From: Phoronis australis
Taxonomy: Eukaryota > Phoronida > Phoronidae
NCBI GenBank assembly: GCA_002633005.1
Contig: NMRA01000365.1
Span: 67,235 to 122,373, forward strand
Length of the DNA stretch: 55,139 nucleotides
Reading direction: 5' to 3'
Every line of letters starts with the position of its first letter. Positions within the stretch are counted from its first letter, which is position 1. The notes under the pieces are model-generated. The model did not search any database. It was not told the origin of the DNA and was given only the letters and a program-made list of their open reading frames with translations. The position numbers were made by a program, and so were the translations under genes. Positions 35,995 through 50,900 of the stretch are shown here, in pieces.

Positions 35995-38900
35995 TTTCCT
36001 CAGAAATTGTGAATGGTACCTTCCTCCAGTTTTTAAGCTGTTCAAATTTGCCTTGTATTTCCAGTAACTCGCCTTGGTACACAAGGTTGTCTTTACCCAA
36101 CAAATAGCCGATCTCCCTTTTGCTATTAGTGTAGCGGACAATTGGACCAATGGGCGATTCACAAGGGCCACCACACTCAACCAATCCTTTGCAAACGGAC
36201 TGACCTGAAATGTAAAAAGTCCATACTCGTGGTATTCGAATTATTGTCAAATATGTTTTTCACTAGTGTGGTGCATACAACAAAGTTGACATTTATACAC
36301 GTAAGACCTTTTGCAGCAGTCAAAGTACTTTCCACCTTCTTCAATGGCTGACAAACAAATAATTAGCTTTTACTCTCGCAAAACCGGTCACACATATGTC
36401 GTGATACGATTTCATTTCCATTACCAACACAAGTCACAGGCTTTCGGCGTATAAGCGTCATTTTCAAATTCGCTATTTTATGTTTGGCGAACCCCAATAA
36501 ACTGAAGTGTTTTTTGAGTCGCTTATAGCTTTGTTCGGAAGGATTTGTTGGTAACCGAAATAGAATCATATCGGTAAAGAATACCACGAGACTAATTTTA
36601 TGCGAGTAAAGGGTTTTATTCTATGTTTGTTTTTAGCCAGATAAACAGGGCGAAATGCAGGTTAAAGATAATATTTCAGCCATATCAAAACCGATGTGCA
36701 TTCTTGAGAATTTTTGGGGCCGTTCTTAGCAGTTTCGAGCGGAGCCACCGCGAGTCTCAAGATGGCTATTGTTTTCAGGTGGACATCTTTTCGTTATATT
36801 CTTTTATATTCTTTTTGTTATATTCAGGCACATGCCACAACGAGCACGGTCCCTAACAGATTGGTGAAGCAACTCTAGTAAGACATAGGCCGTTGCAGTT
36901 GTCGGCAGTGAATGCAACAAGGACCTAGTGCCAGCCTTGAGGTCAATGAAGCTATGAAGACACACTGCTGAATCTAAGTTGGGGCCCCCGTGAACCTCTC
37001 CAGAATATCTCACCGGAGATTGCCGGGGGCAAACCAATTAAAAGGACGAAAAACACTCGATCGAGTTCCCACTGGCAGTCAGACCTTAACCGCCTATGGA
37101 AATGTGCACTCTGATTACACAGGTCGATGTCCGACCGGCTTCAGGGCCCGAGCAGCTAGACCTTAACGTGGCTACTACATCCCACCGGGGCCTCTTCGGA
37201 GATCTTTGAAATGTGACACGAGTTTGGGGTTATCGCAATGATTTCAGCACAGGTAAAAACATGCGATTGGCAGTGTGATTTGCAATCACTGCTACAGGTC
37301 ACTGCAGACGTAGAGGTACTGTACAAGCTGAGGTGACCGATTCACGTGAACAGTAGCTGAGGTGACAGCCCGTCGCGTCGCAGCGTGAAACCCATGCTAG
37401 AGCCACAACTGAATGAAATGGCTGCTGGCTCGTTCAATTGTTCTCGCCTTAACGTGAGCTGGCAGTTCAGCTATCATTCGCTTGCCTCAGGCTGGCAATC
37501 CATCTGGAGCTCTCCGGTCGCCCTAAGAGCCTAGGATGAGTCCCCGTCATTACACAACATTTAATGGATATTTACCAACATGCTGGTCATCTCTAAATTG
37601 TCTTGTCCCGGCACTAACGTTCCTTCTGGTGATTCTCTCAGGAAACCAGGGATCAATACATATGTAATGCGAACCTTTACGCCGAATACTCTCAGCATGA
37701 CACAGGACGTCTTGCACTTCTTGCAAAATATTCGGAAACCACCAGAGACTGTAGATGAAGGCTGCGGCTTTGGTCTCAACATTTCATCAATTAGTTTGTT
37801 CTAAAAGAGAATATTAAATCCCATTTCACACCCTTCAAATAAAACGACACAGCGTAGCGTCGAGCTCTCTTACTGTTCCAAAACTGGCCAACGTTCCGTG
37901 AACGTAAGAATCTCACAAACACGCTAGACATGCGCGCACTCAGCCTAAAATGTAGGGAGGATCGAATTTTTCAGCATGTGAACCTTTTACTGAAAAAAAA
38001 ACTGGATACCACGTTCAGACCTATGAATTGTGCTTTCGCGCCGAATTCCCGTGGACTTTCATCTCGTTTTCCCGGACTTTATTTTCTCTGAGGGGGACCT
38101 TTTTTTGTTTCTCTGAGGCGGACCTTTTTGCCCATTTCACCAAATGGGGGNCACCCCCCGGGTGCGCGTACGCTATACCAGACAAGTTTTCGCGAGATAT
38201 CGCCATCCATGCATTACAAGCGAAGGAGATAACGAGTGAGCCCAATAGCTATTCTCGCGATTGCCTTAGGTCTACGGAACGCAGCCCTGATCTCTGAAAG
38301 AGGGAACCGACTTCCATACGCGATAAAGCATTATCGCTCAATAGTTTACAAGGTAAAGCTGACGTGTAAGTCTCCACAGCATTTCACTTAGGCAAATTAT
38401 TTTATCGCGAGCTATGTTGCAGAGTAAAACAAGATGTCATTTATAATGACGTAAGTAGAAGAACTTAAAATGACTATGCAAGATGGGCGTGGAAAAATCG
38501 CCACCTTACTCGCCGTTGAAGCAGAGGATAAGTATTTCTATTCTATAGAAAGTTTACGTTAAGCATCAGAATAATTCACCAGCGCTTGTCACGGATGTAT
38601 GAATGAATAGTAGAAACAAGTTTTATCGTTTATACATTAATTATTATATTTGCAGTCAATTTCATTGCCTATCTCTGAATATTTAAGAAGACTGTTTGTT
38701 ATATGTTTTCAAATGTCGTACCTGCTCCGTACGAATTTTTTCCTCCAGGTCATCCAGTTTATCTATTTCAAGCAAAGCCTCCATCATCCGATGTTCTTTT
38801 ATCATATTCTCATACTCTCTTTTCTCATCTAGTGACCCTCTCAACACCAGAAGATAACATTCACTCTCTTTAGCTCTTGCTCGGCCACGTGATTGCACGG

Positions 38901-41900
38901 ACCCGATCTCATTGGACACAAAGTTGTAACGTACCACGAAGTTACACCGAGGTATGTCCAGTCCTTCCTGGGCCACATCAGTGGCAACTAAAAGACTAAT
39001 GCCATCTGTAAACATGCCATTCAAAACTTAATGAAAAATAACAGGTTATACATAAATTGGGCGTGCGAATGCCTCCATCAACACAAGAAAAAAAAAGCTG
39101 CAGTTCGAACACGCACACACGTACTGTCCCAGACTGGAATATCGACAGCAAACCGTTGCTTATATAGAATTAGTAGCGATCTAGGATATCACAAGGGGGG
39201 GGGGCAACATTTTGTCTGTAAACATTTGCTCAAAGCGCGATTGTTGATGCGCATAGCACCGAATGGGGGGAGGTCGGGAGGTTTCCTTGATTCCCGAAGC
39301 ATTATCCAAGAAAAAGGCAAAAAATAGGAGAAAGTGTCAAACAGGAAGAATAGCAAGTACCACAGGCTTGAAAGAGTTCACGACCTGGCGGATAGAGAGC
39401 GCGTGCTTTACCACTGCAGCACCACGATTTAACTCCTAATTTGATACTAAGAGACCTACTTGTTTATGGTCCACAGCGTTTGCGCGCGAACCTTCTTGTT
39501 GATATGCTTATTACATGTTTTATATTTTGTGCAATCAGTTCGTAACAAATTTGTTGTATTTAAAATAGTCTTCGAATGCCCAGAAGACCAAATCCGTTTT
39601 TCGTATTGGCAATAATGACGCGATTGCTTTGGAAATCGTCTTAAGTTAAGGTTTGACAAAGAGAGAATTATGAGTTTCTGAGTGATTCACTAAGGCTTCG
39701 ATTAAAATTGACATCTTACCAGTAGCTTCTGTTTTTTCATCATCACTCAAGATTCCATTTTCTTTAAAAAAATGAAGTAATTTCTTCACTGCACAGTGGA
39801 GCAGATGACGGAAACAGAGTCGTAGTGCCCAGCGCCACTGGCGGTCGCCTGGGATATCGCGGGAGAGCCTATACTTAGCCATAGTTCCGTTACGATTGCG
39901 CCGTGTTCCGAATTTGATACTTGAAATTGGATCTGAGCNTGCGCATAGCACCGAATGGGGGAATGTCGGGAGGTTTCCTTGATTTCCGAAGTATTATCCA
40001 AGAAAAAGGCGAAAAATAGGAGAAAGTGTCAAACAGGAAGAATAGCAAGTACCACAGGCTTGAACGAGTTCACGACCTGGCGGATAGAGAGCGCGTGCTT
40101 TACCACTGCAGCACCACGATTTAACTCCTAATTTGATACTAAGAGACCTACTTGTTTATGGTCCACAACGTTTGCGCGCGAACCTTCTTTTTGTAAATGC
40201 TTATTACATGTTTTATATTTTGTGCAATCAGTTCGTAACAAATTTGTTGTATTTAAAATAGTCTTCAGTTGCCCAAAACACCAAATCCGTTTTTCGTCTT
40301 GGCAATAATGACGCAATTGCTTTGTAAATCGTCTTAAGTTAAGGTTTGACAAAGAGAGAATTATGAGTTTCTGAGTGATTCACTAAGGCTTCGATTGCAC
40401 AGTAGAGCAGACGACGGAAACGGAGTCGTAGTCCCCAGCGCCACTGCCGGTCGCCTGGGATATCGCGGAAGAGCCTATACTTAACCATAGTTCCGTTACG
40501 ATTGCGCCGTGTTCCGAATTTGATACTTGAAATTGGATCTGAGCCCCCCCCAAACAATAAAACTGCTCATATTTAAATCTTGTTTCAGCTGTATAATTTT
40601 AATTACCGGGGTTAATTAATAAACTCAAAATTTCCCTACGCTCTTGCTGTTTTATTTTTTTTACTGTCCCCCCAAATCCGCCTATGAGGATCACTTGGTC
40701 AATGACAGAAATCTAAATGTAATCTTACAAAAGGTCACTCGAAAGCGTTTTGAGTCCAAATTGAAGATAAAGTTATCAGACGAGAACAAAGCTAAAATAT
40801 AATCAGCTCAAGTATTCGGTACTCGGAGTAGACACCATCTCAAATGGAAGTCGTCCAATAGACTAGTACATCATCTATTTCTCAATGTTCGGTCATAGAG
40901 ACAACCCATCTGCTGTGCTGCAAGCAAATGTTTTACTTGTACAGCCTTTCCATTTCACATATTAGTGGTAAATACACAAAACGTACCGAGAGTGGCGTAC
41001 ATGAAGTAATATCCCACGAGTCATTATTTCGGTCTCGGTCGATACGCGAATTCCTAAGTTACTTTAATTTTTTTCTTCAGATTTTTTAAATACTTCACTC
41101 AGACTGTTCACACGGCGGATGACGTCCAATATGAATGTACTTGCGCGTTACCTTGCAAATTTTCACTTGTAAAAGAAACAGTTTTAAAGTAACGATTTAT
41201 TTCTTGAAAAGAGGTAACAAAGATGAAAACAACGACAACTGTACAGTGAACTTGTAACATCTCCTGGAATCAGTTAAATAACAACAATAGTTGATATTGT
41301 AATTTCCTAGGAATCGGCGTCTGAGTTGAAGACAATAATATTTAGCAATTGAAAACTGAGACAGAAGTGTCATATAATTAACAATTTTGTTCCAGATTTT
41401 ACTTTTAGGACCTGGTTGCATGTTGAGCGTTAGTTACACTGCTGCAACTGTATTACTTTAAACTATGTTCGGAAAGTTTGATGGTCGAACCGGCTGATGA
41501 CGTCGAGTCGACATTGACCTACTCTTTGAATTTTCCTATGTCACAGGTCACAGCTGAAGTAGTGAATACGGAAAACATTATTACATGGTGTTGCACTCGA
41601 CAGATTCAACGCGTATGGGATAAGATACCAATACTCGTCAAGTATTCTGGATGAGAGAACTTTCCGTGTATTATTCTGCCCAGTTATTCAAGTACCGACT
41701 GCATCTCAACAGAGGCTAAATCACAGAATTATTCTCCTCTTAACCTGATGTGACACGTTACTCGTTCTGTAAGTGTCTTCAACGAGATTACGATTGAAGT
41801 ATCGGTAAAACAGAACAGAGCAGAACATCACTTCACCTCCCTCAACATCAGGTAACAAATATACAAAACAGGCCTGTTGCAATAAGGTCCAAGAAGATCT

Positions 41901-44900
41901 CAGAATTTTCAGAAAATGGCAAAGTATTTTAATGAACGGGTAGGTAAATTAGTAATTGACAATGCAAAAACATACAAACACCGCATGAATGATGTTTGTC
42001 TGGTTCTATCTCCAAATTAGTGCATTTCGTATTAAACAAGCTGGGGCCATTTTTCTAGATTCAGGATTCAAAGTCTTTCTCAGTATCCCATTCAGTCCTC
42101 CAACGGAAGCCATGCTTTCTTCCATTGCACGTCTGGTCGTTTCAAGGAGGCTGTCTTTGTCATGACCTAGAAACCTCTTTCTCTGATTGGCTGATAGGTC
42201 TACAACATTGCTGTTGAAGCTTACCTTTCAGTATGCAACGACGTAGCTGCAGAAATATTTCTTCTCAACAGCACTGAGAGTGTGGGCATGTTGATCAATG
42301 GTTTGGAAGGAATGGTTAACACGGTGAAACATTGTTGAGATCATAGACATCTTAATACAATGTGATGTCTATGGTTGAGATAGTTCCCTATTTCATGTTA
42401 ATCAACATGGAGGTCAATTTGTGAATGTCCTACAGGTCATGTAGTTACTGCAAATTACTTATGCAAATCAGACACCATTTATTACCTTTCTTTCTGAATT
42501 CCTCAATGACATCATTTTGTCGAGCGTCGGTGAGTCCATCAACACCTTTTCCGATAAGAAAGCCAACACGTTGCCGATGTTTAAAATGACTAGCCAAAAT
42601 GTTACAAAGCCACTCTACTCCCAACTTTCGTCTCGTTAAAATCAAACCTAAATGAAGACAAAAAATGAAAAATACGTAAGCCTAAAACTTCAAAATGAAA
42701 TGAAACCAGTTCCGATAATTTGTTGTAATATATATGCGACCTCGTGAAAGAAGAACAGTTGATTGAAGAATCGGCAAAAAAGAAACAGGCCAATAGCTGA
42801 CGCAATTGCGCCGAAAGCTGACGCAAAAGATCGTTCCACAACTTTAGCAGCAGAATAACGGTAGGCCTAGAACGCCAAATTTTGCAACACCGGTAAATAA
42901 TTTAGTTTACTCAAGGAAGAGTGTAGTTTTTGGCATATTTGTGTCAGATTTTATCTGGTCAGTTTTTTACCCACATCGGCACAAAGCTGTATATTTAGTA
43001 TACCAGCTTTGTGCCAAGGCTGGATTTATTAGAGAACCAGTTTCATCCACTTAAGTAACGGGGCCGTTATTCAGTGATTGCCTAATTCTCTAAATCAAGA
43101 ACCGCTTTATCCTACCACTGCCGAATTTGCATTTTACCAGGACCTTCTGTTTCTTCATCGTCACTCAGCTTCCGCTTTCTTTGAAAATAATAAATAATTT
43201 TCTTCGTTGCACAGTGGAGCAGACAACGGAAACCGTGTTAGAGCGCAGCGCCACTGCCAGTCGTCTGGGAGATCACGCGCATATCGCATACTTATAATGT
43301 TAATTACCGGGATTAATTTATAAACTCAATAATTCCTCACACTGTTGTTTCGCGGCTGCCAAGGATGGGGTGGGGGGGATGGCCTAAACCCGCCTATGCT
43401 TACCAAAGCGAAATCTACTTGAATTAGAGGGTGTCGTGTAGACGTTCGTTAAAGATGGGGAGATCGCGCGCATATCGATCGGAAGTGGCATTACTTAGCC
43501 ATAGTGATGCGTGTTTTGAAGTTCGACGAGATCACGAAAGATCACGTCAGTGGTTCACGAGTTTCTGTGCCGAGAAGTTCAAAGTTATTGGAGAAAACGG
43601 TACATAAGCACCCAAAATATCCACCACCTCCATTTAAGTTTTTCACGACCCCTGTTCGCATGTTCGTGGCCCGAAGTTGTTGAGCATTTGCAGCAATTCG
43701 AATGCCAATTATTAGAGTTTTTTCTAGTCAATTCAATTCTGACGTTGGCACCGAATCACCTGTCTCAGCCCGACGCAAAATTCTAATACTGTGACGTCGA
43801 TTAAACGGACGAGACTTGCATGGATATCGAAGCTGGTGCCTTAAAACAATGTGTAAACCAAGGGAAGAATTCTGGTCTTACAAGGCAAAAACTCAAGGAA
43901 TTTGTTAATTTTCGTGTTACCAAGGAAACCCTGTATAATTCAGTTGCCTTAGGTTGTGGTTACTCTCACCTTTTGGATTGTCACTTGCGCTCAAAAGACG
44001 TTCAAGAAGTACTGTTAGTTCGCGTAACATCGGGTTTATATCTCCTCTCACTGCTGCTTGCATTTGTGACATTTTCTCTTCATAAAGTGACAAAATGCTG
44101 TGTGGAAACAAAAAGGACACAGAAAGACATTAGTTTGAAGATTCTTGTTAAGCGTTACTTGGGTTAAGACATTTTTGTTATTCTTAAAGTGTATAAATGA
44201 ACAAGTAGGGGCATTTCATTGCGAAAAGTATGTCAATATCAACTGGACTTATGACTCCTAAAAGTACGTAGTCAGCGGCGAATATTGACTACACTAATGC
44301 TCTGCAAAAATCAGTGAATAAATAAATCTAGGCCAAATTCTTACCTCAATTCATAAATAGTATTTGCTCCTTTTACGCAAGCTGGCATATTTTCTTCTAA
44401 GAACTTCATTGCATCGTCAGCTCTGAATTCCTTAAAATACAGTAAGGTGTCGTTCAAAACCCGGAGGAAGGAACACGCCGATACCACGTCAGTTAGCGTA
44501 GCACTCTTCTCTGCCTGGATTTTCAGTTGCATAACCGTGGACTCATATGCTTGGGTACCCTTCGTTTCTTTGCCAACGGGTCTGCCCAACATTGGGTCAG
44601 ATTCTTCGACTCTTTGCATCAAATATTCCACTTCTTCCTGGAAGGCAGAATGTTGTCGTGGTAGGACAGAAATGAGCTGGTTTTCCCTTGGTTTGGGGTT
44701 GTGTTGCAAGAGCTCTTCTGTGTTTTGACGGACGTGTGAGATCTTGGAACAGTCCAAGTTAGCACATACGTGAATGTAATGCTTGAGCGCCTCTTTCTTG
44801 CCCACACCTAGAGATGCCGTCATTCCTAACACTTGTGGCAATCTTACGCGGGGATCAGTCACCTTCTCTTTCAAGTAGAATCGCATAATCTGATTGAAGG

Positions 44901-47900
44901 GATGGTCTCGAGTTGTATGGTGGCACTCGTCCATCACAAAAAGATTGAAATCTTTTATGGAGACATCTCCTAATATTGTAAAAAATGAAAAATCTTTCAA
45001 TTGGCCCCTTCATCTCTTAGTGCTGTCTTTAAAGTTTTCAATACACCACTCACAAAGTTTAGAAAGAATGTCTTTGCAACATGCAAATCTGTTATTTTTC
45101 GTTTGGTTTTGGTAAAATCGAAATTAATAGGCTTACAACTTCTATTAATGTTTTTTTCCAAAAGGTAATTTTGAAGTTAACAAGACTTTTACACCTTGTA
45201 AAGAATGACACGTCTAGCTTGGAGATAATTTTAATCATCTCGGTCATTTGAAAGTCGATCCTCCCCTTTTCCGGTTTCGTTTGTGAAAGGAAGCGGTAAC
45301 TGAACGTTGCGTTTGACATACATGCATCTTGATTGACCCCACAAAAAGGTGTCAAGAAAAACTCTCAACAATCAAACTGACCTTTGGAAGGCATTTGACG
45401 TTCTTAGCTGACAGATACGAAAATATTACCTTGATTCAAGGAGTTCACCAAAATTTGCGCAGTTATGAACAGAATTGCATCTGTGTCGCTAATACTATCT
45501 CTCAGTATCTCATCATCAGATAATGTTCTGACAATTTGTATATTGTCTTGAAACAGCTTCCTGAATTCCCCACACTGCTGTGTCACCAAGTTACGAATGG
45601 GTACGATGAAAAGACATCGAAATGGGAAGCTTTCTTTTTTACAAGCGTCGTACATCCTTCTGGCAATGAAAGCGGCCGTCAACGTTTTCCCACTTCCTGT
45701 AGACAATGCAATACGGTCTCAACTGCAAGCAACTAACAGGCATACGATTTAGCAACCGATGCTCTAGTGTAGTAGAACAAGTAGACCTCATAACCTTCAA
45801 TTAAAATAGTTCAACTAAAATCTCACATTTCATGCTTTTTCAAATGGGCAACAGAAAAAAAAAATGTTAGAGTGTTGTCACCACAGAGTTAAGTTTAATA
45901 AGGAACAATTGATAACAAAAACATTTTACTGGACAGGAATAACAGCTTTAAATAGAAAGCGGAGCAGTGCGCATGCGCTTTCCTTTGGCCACACCTCTAG
46001 CCATAATAACCTGTTGGAGCACAGATGATGGTGTTTTTGCCGCTTAGAGCTGGTCCCGCCAGTTCCTTCTGATAAGAATATAGTTCCACTTTGTTGCAAC
46101 CAGTGGAGCCTGAAGTGAGTGAAGTTCTCGAGACACGGCTGTACAACGTGGCTTCTTCAGAACCGACAGCAGACGACCCCGAGTCTTTATCTGGTGGAAG
46201 GCCTACGTCTGGTACGATTTCACAGATGGGATTGTCGAAGAAAGCATTCGTGGCAGCAGCGTAATCTGTAACGGTTCATATATATTAGCTGTAGCTGTTC
46301 ATACATTATTTAAGTGGTTTGTTTGAGGAAGCTGTTCACTATTGTATCAGTTTGTGTAGGACGTCAGGATCACTGTAAAAAAATAATTGCAGGCGGCGGT
46401 CTGATACACGTTGTAACAGACGTGAGCAGGCTGCGCATGTGGGCCCATTGCACTGATCACCTCGAACTATTTTTATGCTTTATTAAAATATTATTAAAAC
46501 GGAGTTGAGGAGCTAGAAACCTGACTCAAGGGTTTAGCACTGTGACCCAGTGGGACTCGAACCCACGACTTCGAGAAAAGAATGCACTAATATCACACCA
46601 GGTCATAATGTCTCCTCTCAGGATCACTATGGTCAACTCATAAATTTGGTGAAGAATAATGACGTATGTCTTACTCAAGCTAAATTTCGGGACTTAAAGA
46701 TTAACTTTGCTTTTTGTCTACAGGATAAAAATTGAAAGGTATTTTTACATCTAGCTTAACAAAATTCAAGACAAAATAAATCAATTACCTTCTGCGCCGT
46801 CAAATTTCAAGTTAAGGTCACGAAAGGTGTCCTCCAAAGTACCGAGATCGCTTTCGTCTTCCTGGGATCTAAGTTCGCCATCTGTTGTAGAGACAAGGCA
46901 TATTGGCTATGATAGTCGATACAACATCGAATCAGAGATGTACTATTGCAGACCGGGTAAATTGAGAAAAACAAAAAGGAAACACGTTGTTGTCGCATTA
47001 TGACTGGACATTGCAAAAAGTCTGTAAATTGTGGAAAATGAGTGAGTAGTGATCTATACTTTTAGAGCTGGCTTTATCAACGTCAGAAAATCCAATTCTA
47101 GCAAATACAGTCGTAACTTTAATGTGCACATAAACGTGGCTCGTAAAGGACGTCGTTAAGTCTCAATATGAAATATCATCGCTTTAATGTCAGTGCCGAC
47201 GATTTGCTCTTTCAGAAAATGTAGTGACGTGCTCTAAAAAACATGCCAACGACTTAGCTATGGCCGGGCATACGATCTTTGATAAAACGGGCCCTTGTTG
47301 TCTCGTTGCTGCCCGATCAGCTGACACGGATAAAGTTAGTGACGGAGTTCTTTATACAGTTTGACAAAAATGACAATGCCTCACGATAAATAACTTCAAA
47401 CTTTGAAATAAACCTAAAAGCTGCATAATTCGCCGTTAACCTGGCTAAAAACGAAAATCAAATCTTGCCTTTTACTCTCTTAAAACCGTTCTCATAACAT
47501 TCCTGACCGTGATAGGATCGCATTTCCGTTACCAACTCGTGTCATAGGCGATGCGTACATGTGCCACTGATAAATTTGCGATAAAAGAATGAAAATTTTG
47601 AGACATCCATTTGAGAAAACATATCAAGTTTGAGTCTAATACACAGGCGCTTGGGTTCATCTGTTCCTGATCGTAAATGACGTCACTCAATACAAGGCTT
47701 ACAAGTTGAAGCACAACTGAAATCCGCCATGTTTACTACTTTAGGTACTTGAATTTAAAGTTTTGAGATCTTTTGAAAATTCCATCGCTAATTGACCACT
47801 CACAAGGACAATTAATGGGATCAAGGAAAGATAAGGCTTCGAATGTTCATGCAATACCACACTGAGGGAGGTGCACGCTGATTATATTCGGATTTTGGAG

Positions 47901-50900
47901 AGTTGAAGTTGGGAGCCTCAGCTTGGCAAACTTTAATTGTCCAACCGTTATGTTTCTTATATATGGTTACAAGTCATCGGGAAATTCGAGGGCCTGTGGT
48001 CTAATACTGGAATAAAAACTTACAAAAATTAGCGACGTTGCGTCCGTTATAATAATAATGTCACAAGCCAAGCTGAAGTCCGTGAGATGCAGACGCAACG
48101 TCGCTAATTTTTGTAAGTTTTTATTCCAGTATTAGACTCGAACTTGATATATAAATTTGCGATATTAGGGTTAGCTAACCCCAATAAACCCTGAAGTGGT
48201 TTTGAGTCGCTGGTGGTTTCAAAGCCTTTGTTCACGGTAAGGAATATCAATAGACCGGTTTTATCTGAGTAGAAGGTTAATTCGACTTTAGTCGTTTAGC
48301 AGCCGACTGAAAAGGGTGAAATGAATCTTAAATTTGAAAAAAAAAAACGTAAAGCCAAGTAAAGAGGACGAAATTTTCAACTAAAACAAACACGAATTAC
48401 AAATTGTTATCTGTATAGCCTAGAACCCAGGGACCTGTTAAAAACTGATTTAGCTAAGACAAATCTTTTAATTCAGTTCTAAGATAAAACTTCAATTTGT
48501 CTTTTAAGTCCGTTCCAAGAAAATGATCTCAATTTAACGTAAGTTTTTGGCTGAAGTTTTGTTTTAAGTTCGACCAACTTACCAGATGTAGAAATTTCAG
48601 AATTTGAAAGTTGAGGCAAACTCAAGTCGAAAATGAACTTAAATCAATTTCTTGAAACGGGCGCCAGGAGTAGAGCCTTACGACGGAAATGATGTCGCTG
48701 TATTCAAATAAAAACCATGTTGCGTAGTGCAGCGTGAGGAGTGTTAACAAAAATGTCACTGATTTGATGGGACACCTTAGGGTGCTGTTTCAATGGTTAC
48801 CTGGACGAGGGCACCCCGAGAGATCTAAGCCTATACTCATGATTGAAAATTACTTCATAAACGGCTTCAACTCACCATTAGTCGGGCAGCCTAAGGATCG
48901 GAGAAGTGAGTCGTAATTTGGCTCTCCCAAAATCAGCTGTACCACATCCGAATAATCACGTTTCATCAGAATCTTGATGAACGATATAAACCATTCATTT
49001 TTATAACGGTAAATATACGTAAGTAACGTACGCACAGCATTCCTGTTACCCTTGTTTGTGTTCACACGTTGAACATGCTCCCTGTAACAATACGCCGAAG
49101 AGCTCATGATTAACAAAGATAAGTATGTAAAAACATGATAACATACTTCACAAAAAATCATCGATTTTGACAAAATCAAATGGCAACAATACAGTTCAAA
49201 CTAAATTAAACACATAGCAAAAAACATTTATGAACCCACAAACGTTAGCTTTCCAACGAGGCATGTAGATAAATAGCACTACCAAAGTAAGGCTATGCAT
49301 AAGAACATGTAGATAAATAATAACACCGAGCATAAAAATATAACATATTCGTACATTTTTCTTTCTTTTGTAAACTATCATGTATAGCCGATAAGCCTGC
49401 CTTCTGTCACAAAAATGATTAAAAACCACTCATCATTGTGAAAGTTGGTCTCAAGATGTTCTTTAATCAAATTGCAAGTGATGATGTCTTCGAAAGAACT
49501 GACAGTTCGTTATTGGTTGAAACTGATCTCTACAGGTTAGCTTATGGTCACGTGATGTCATTTCATGTGCCGGGTTTTGTCGTTCACGAAGAGTCAGTTC
49601 GTTTCAAACCCAGAACTCACTTCTCATCTCAGCAAGAAACAAGTTGAGACCAATGTTATAGCAGCAAGTGATCTAAATCAGAAACTCGCGGGTTCATAGT
49701 CGATTAAATCGTTTAATTGTGATTGGCAACACACTGTCCATTGTAGACGTTCTCTGTATAACTAAAACACTGGCACCCGGAAGTTTGTGGTCTGACGTTG
49801 AACCAAGACGCAGTGTGTGAAAATTAATTGGTGGAAAATTTTAATTTGTTAAAAGTGATTGTAACTGGAAACTCTATTTGTATAACAACATAATTTGAAT
49901 TCAATTTGGAAATTTAACATACCAGCTCAGTCTAACATGTCCACCACTCAAATTGGAAGTTTAAGTCGTTAACTTTTAGGTGAAGTGGACAAACATTTTC
50001 AAAATAAAAATATTGACCAAGCAGACAGCTAGAGTGTGTCGTTTTATCCAAATATTTTGAGGACGTGCACTATTTTCTTTTAATTGTAATATATACACTG
50101 AACTAGGGAAAGCGCATTGATACGTATTTTTGTAAGCACTCTTCCATATTACTGTAAGCGCTCTTCCGTATTCAAATTCATCAAGCTCAGTGTCATGCAG
50201 CAATGTACAACTTAGTAAACATGCATTCTTCGCCTTTCAAATTCGTTAGAACAAGTTTTCCACGCAATCATTTAAAATTTGTTTTTAATACCTTTGGCTT
50301 ATGAGATTATATTTTCTATTACAAAAAAGTCGACTGTGATTGGTGGAAAAGTACCTGTCCCTGGTTTGAATAAGATCCACTGCCTCACATTCGATTAAAA
50401 TGTTGTCCACATCAACAATTTCTTCAACATTTCTCGAAAATAATTTGATCATTCGAATAAATTGCTGGTAATCCGCAGGAGGCTTGTTTCCCTCTAAAAC
50501 GTCTACGAGGCGCTCATAGTCTGTAAAGCATAGAGATTGCAAGGATTTTACTCAATTTGACGGATGAATAGGCTACTACTGACAAGGAATTTTTGTAACT
50601 GGTAATTTAGGAGAAAAAAGTTTAGGCATGAAAAGCCAAAAAATGGTATGCTTTCAAACAAAAGCTACAATGAAAACATTCAGAGTACTATTGCTAGAAA
50701 GCCAAATAGTCCGAAATGGCATTTTTCTTATGCCAGGACCAAAATAAAGGGAGCTGCACAAACGTAGCGTCTATTTCTTTGTTTATACACACATATAAGA
50801 AGCACGGTGCAACGCGTATTCCTACGGTCAAGACAGCAATGGGTTGCGAAAGAGCGCGAAAAATCACTTGAGTAATGGGTATCCCTATAAAGCACAAAAC

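Noticed and set aside
36363-36587. Minus-strand open frame with several cysteines that might be a CTD exon
   Set aside because: The sequence belongs to dispersed repeat R3, and the flanking CTD exons already join in phase 0 with proper zinc-ligand spacing.
43820-44167. Plus-strand open frame of 115 codons
   Set aside because: It overlaps antisense the receptor exon 43970-44097, which has clear acceptor, donor, phase and helicase homology.
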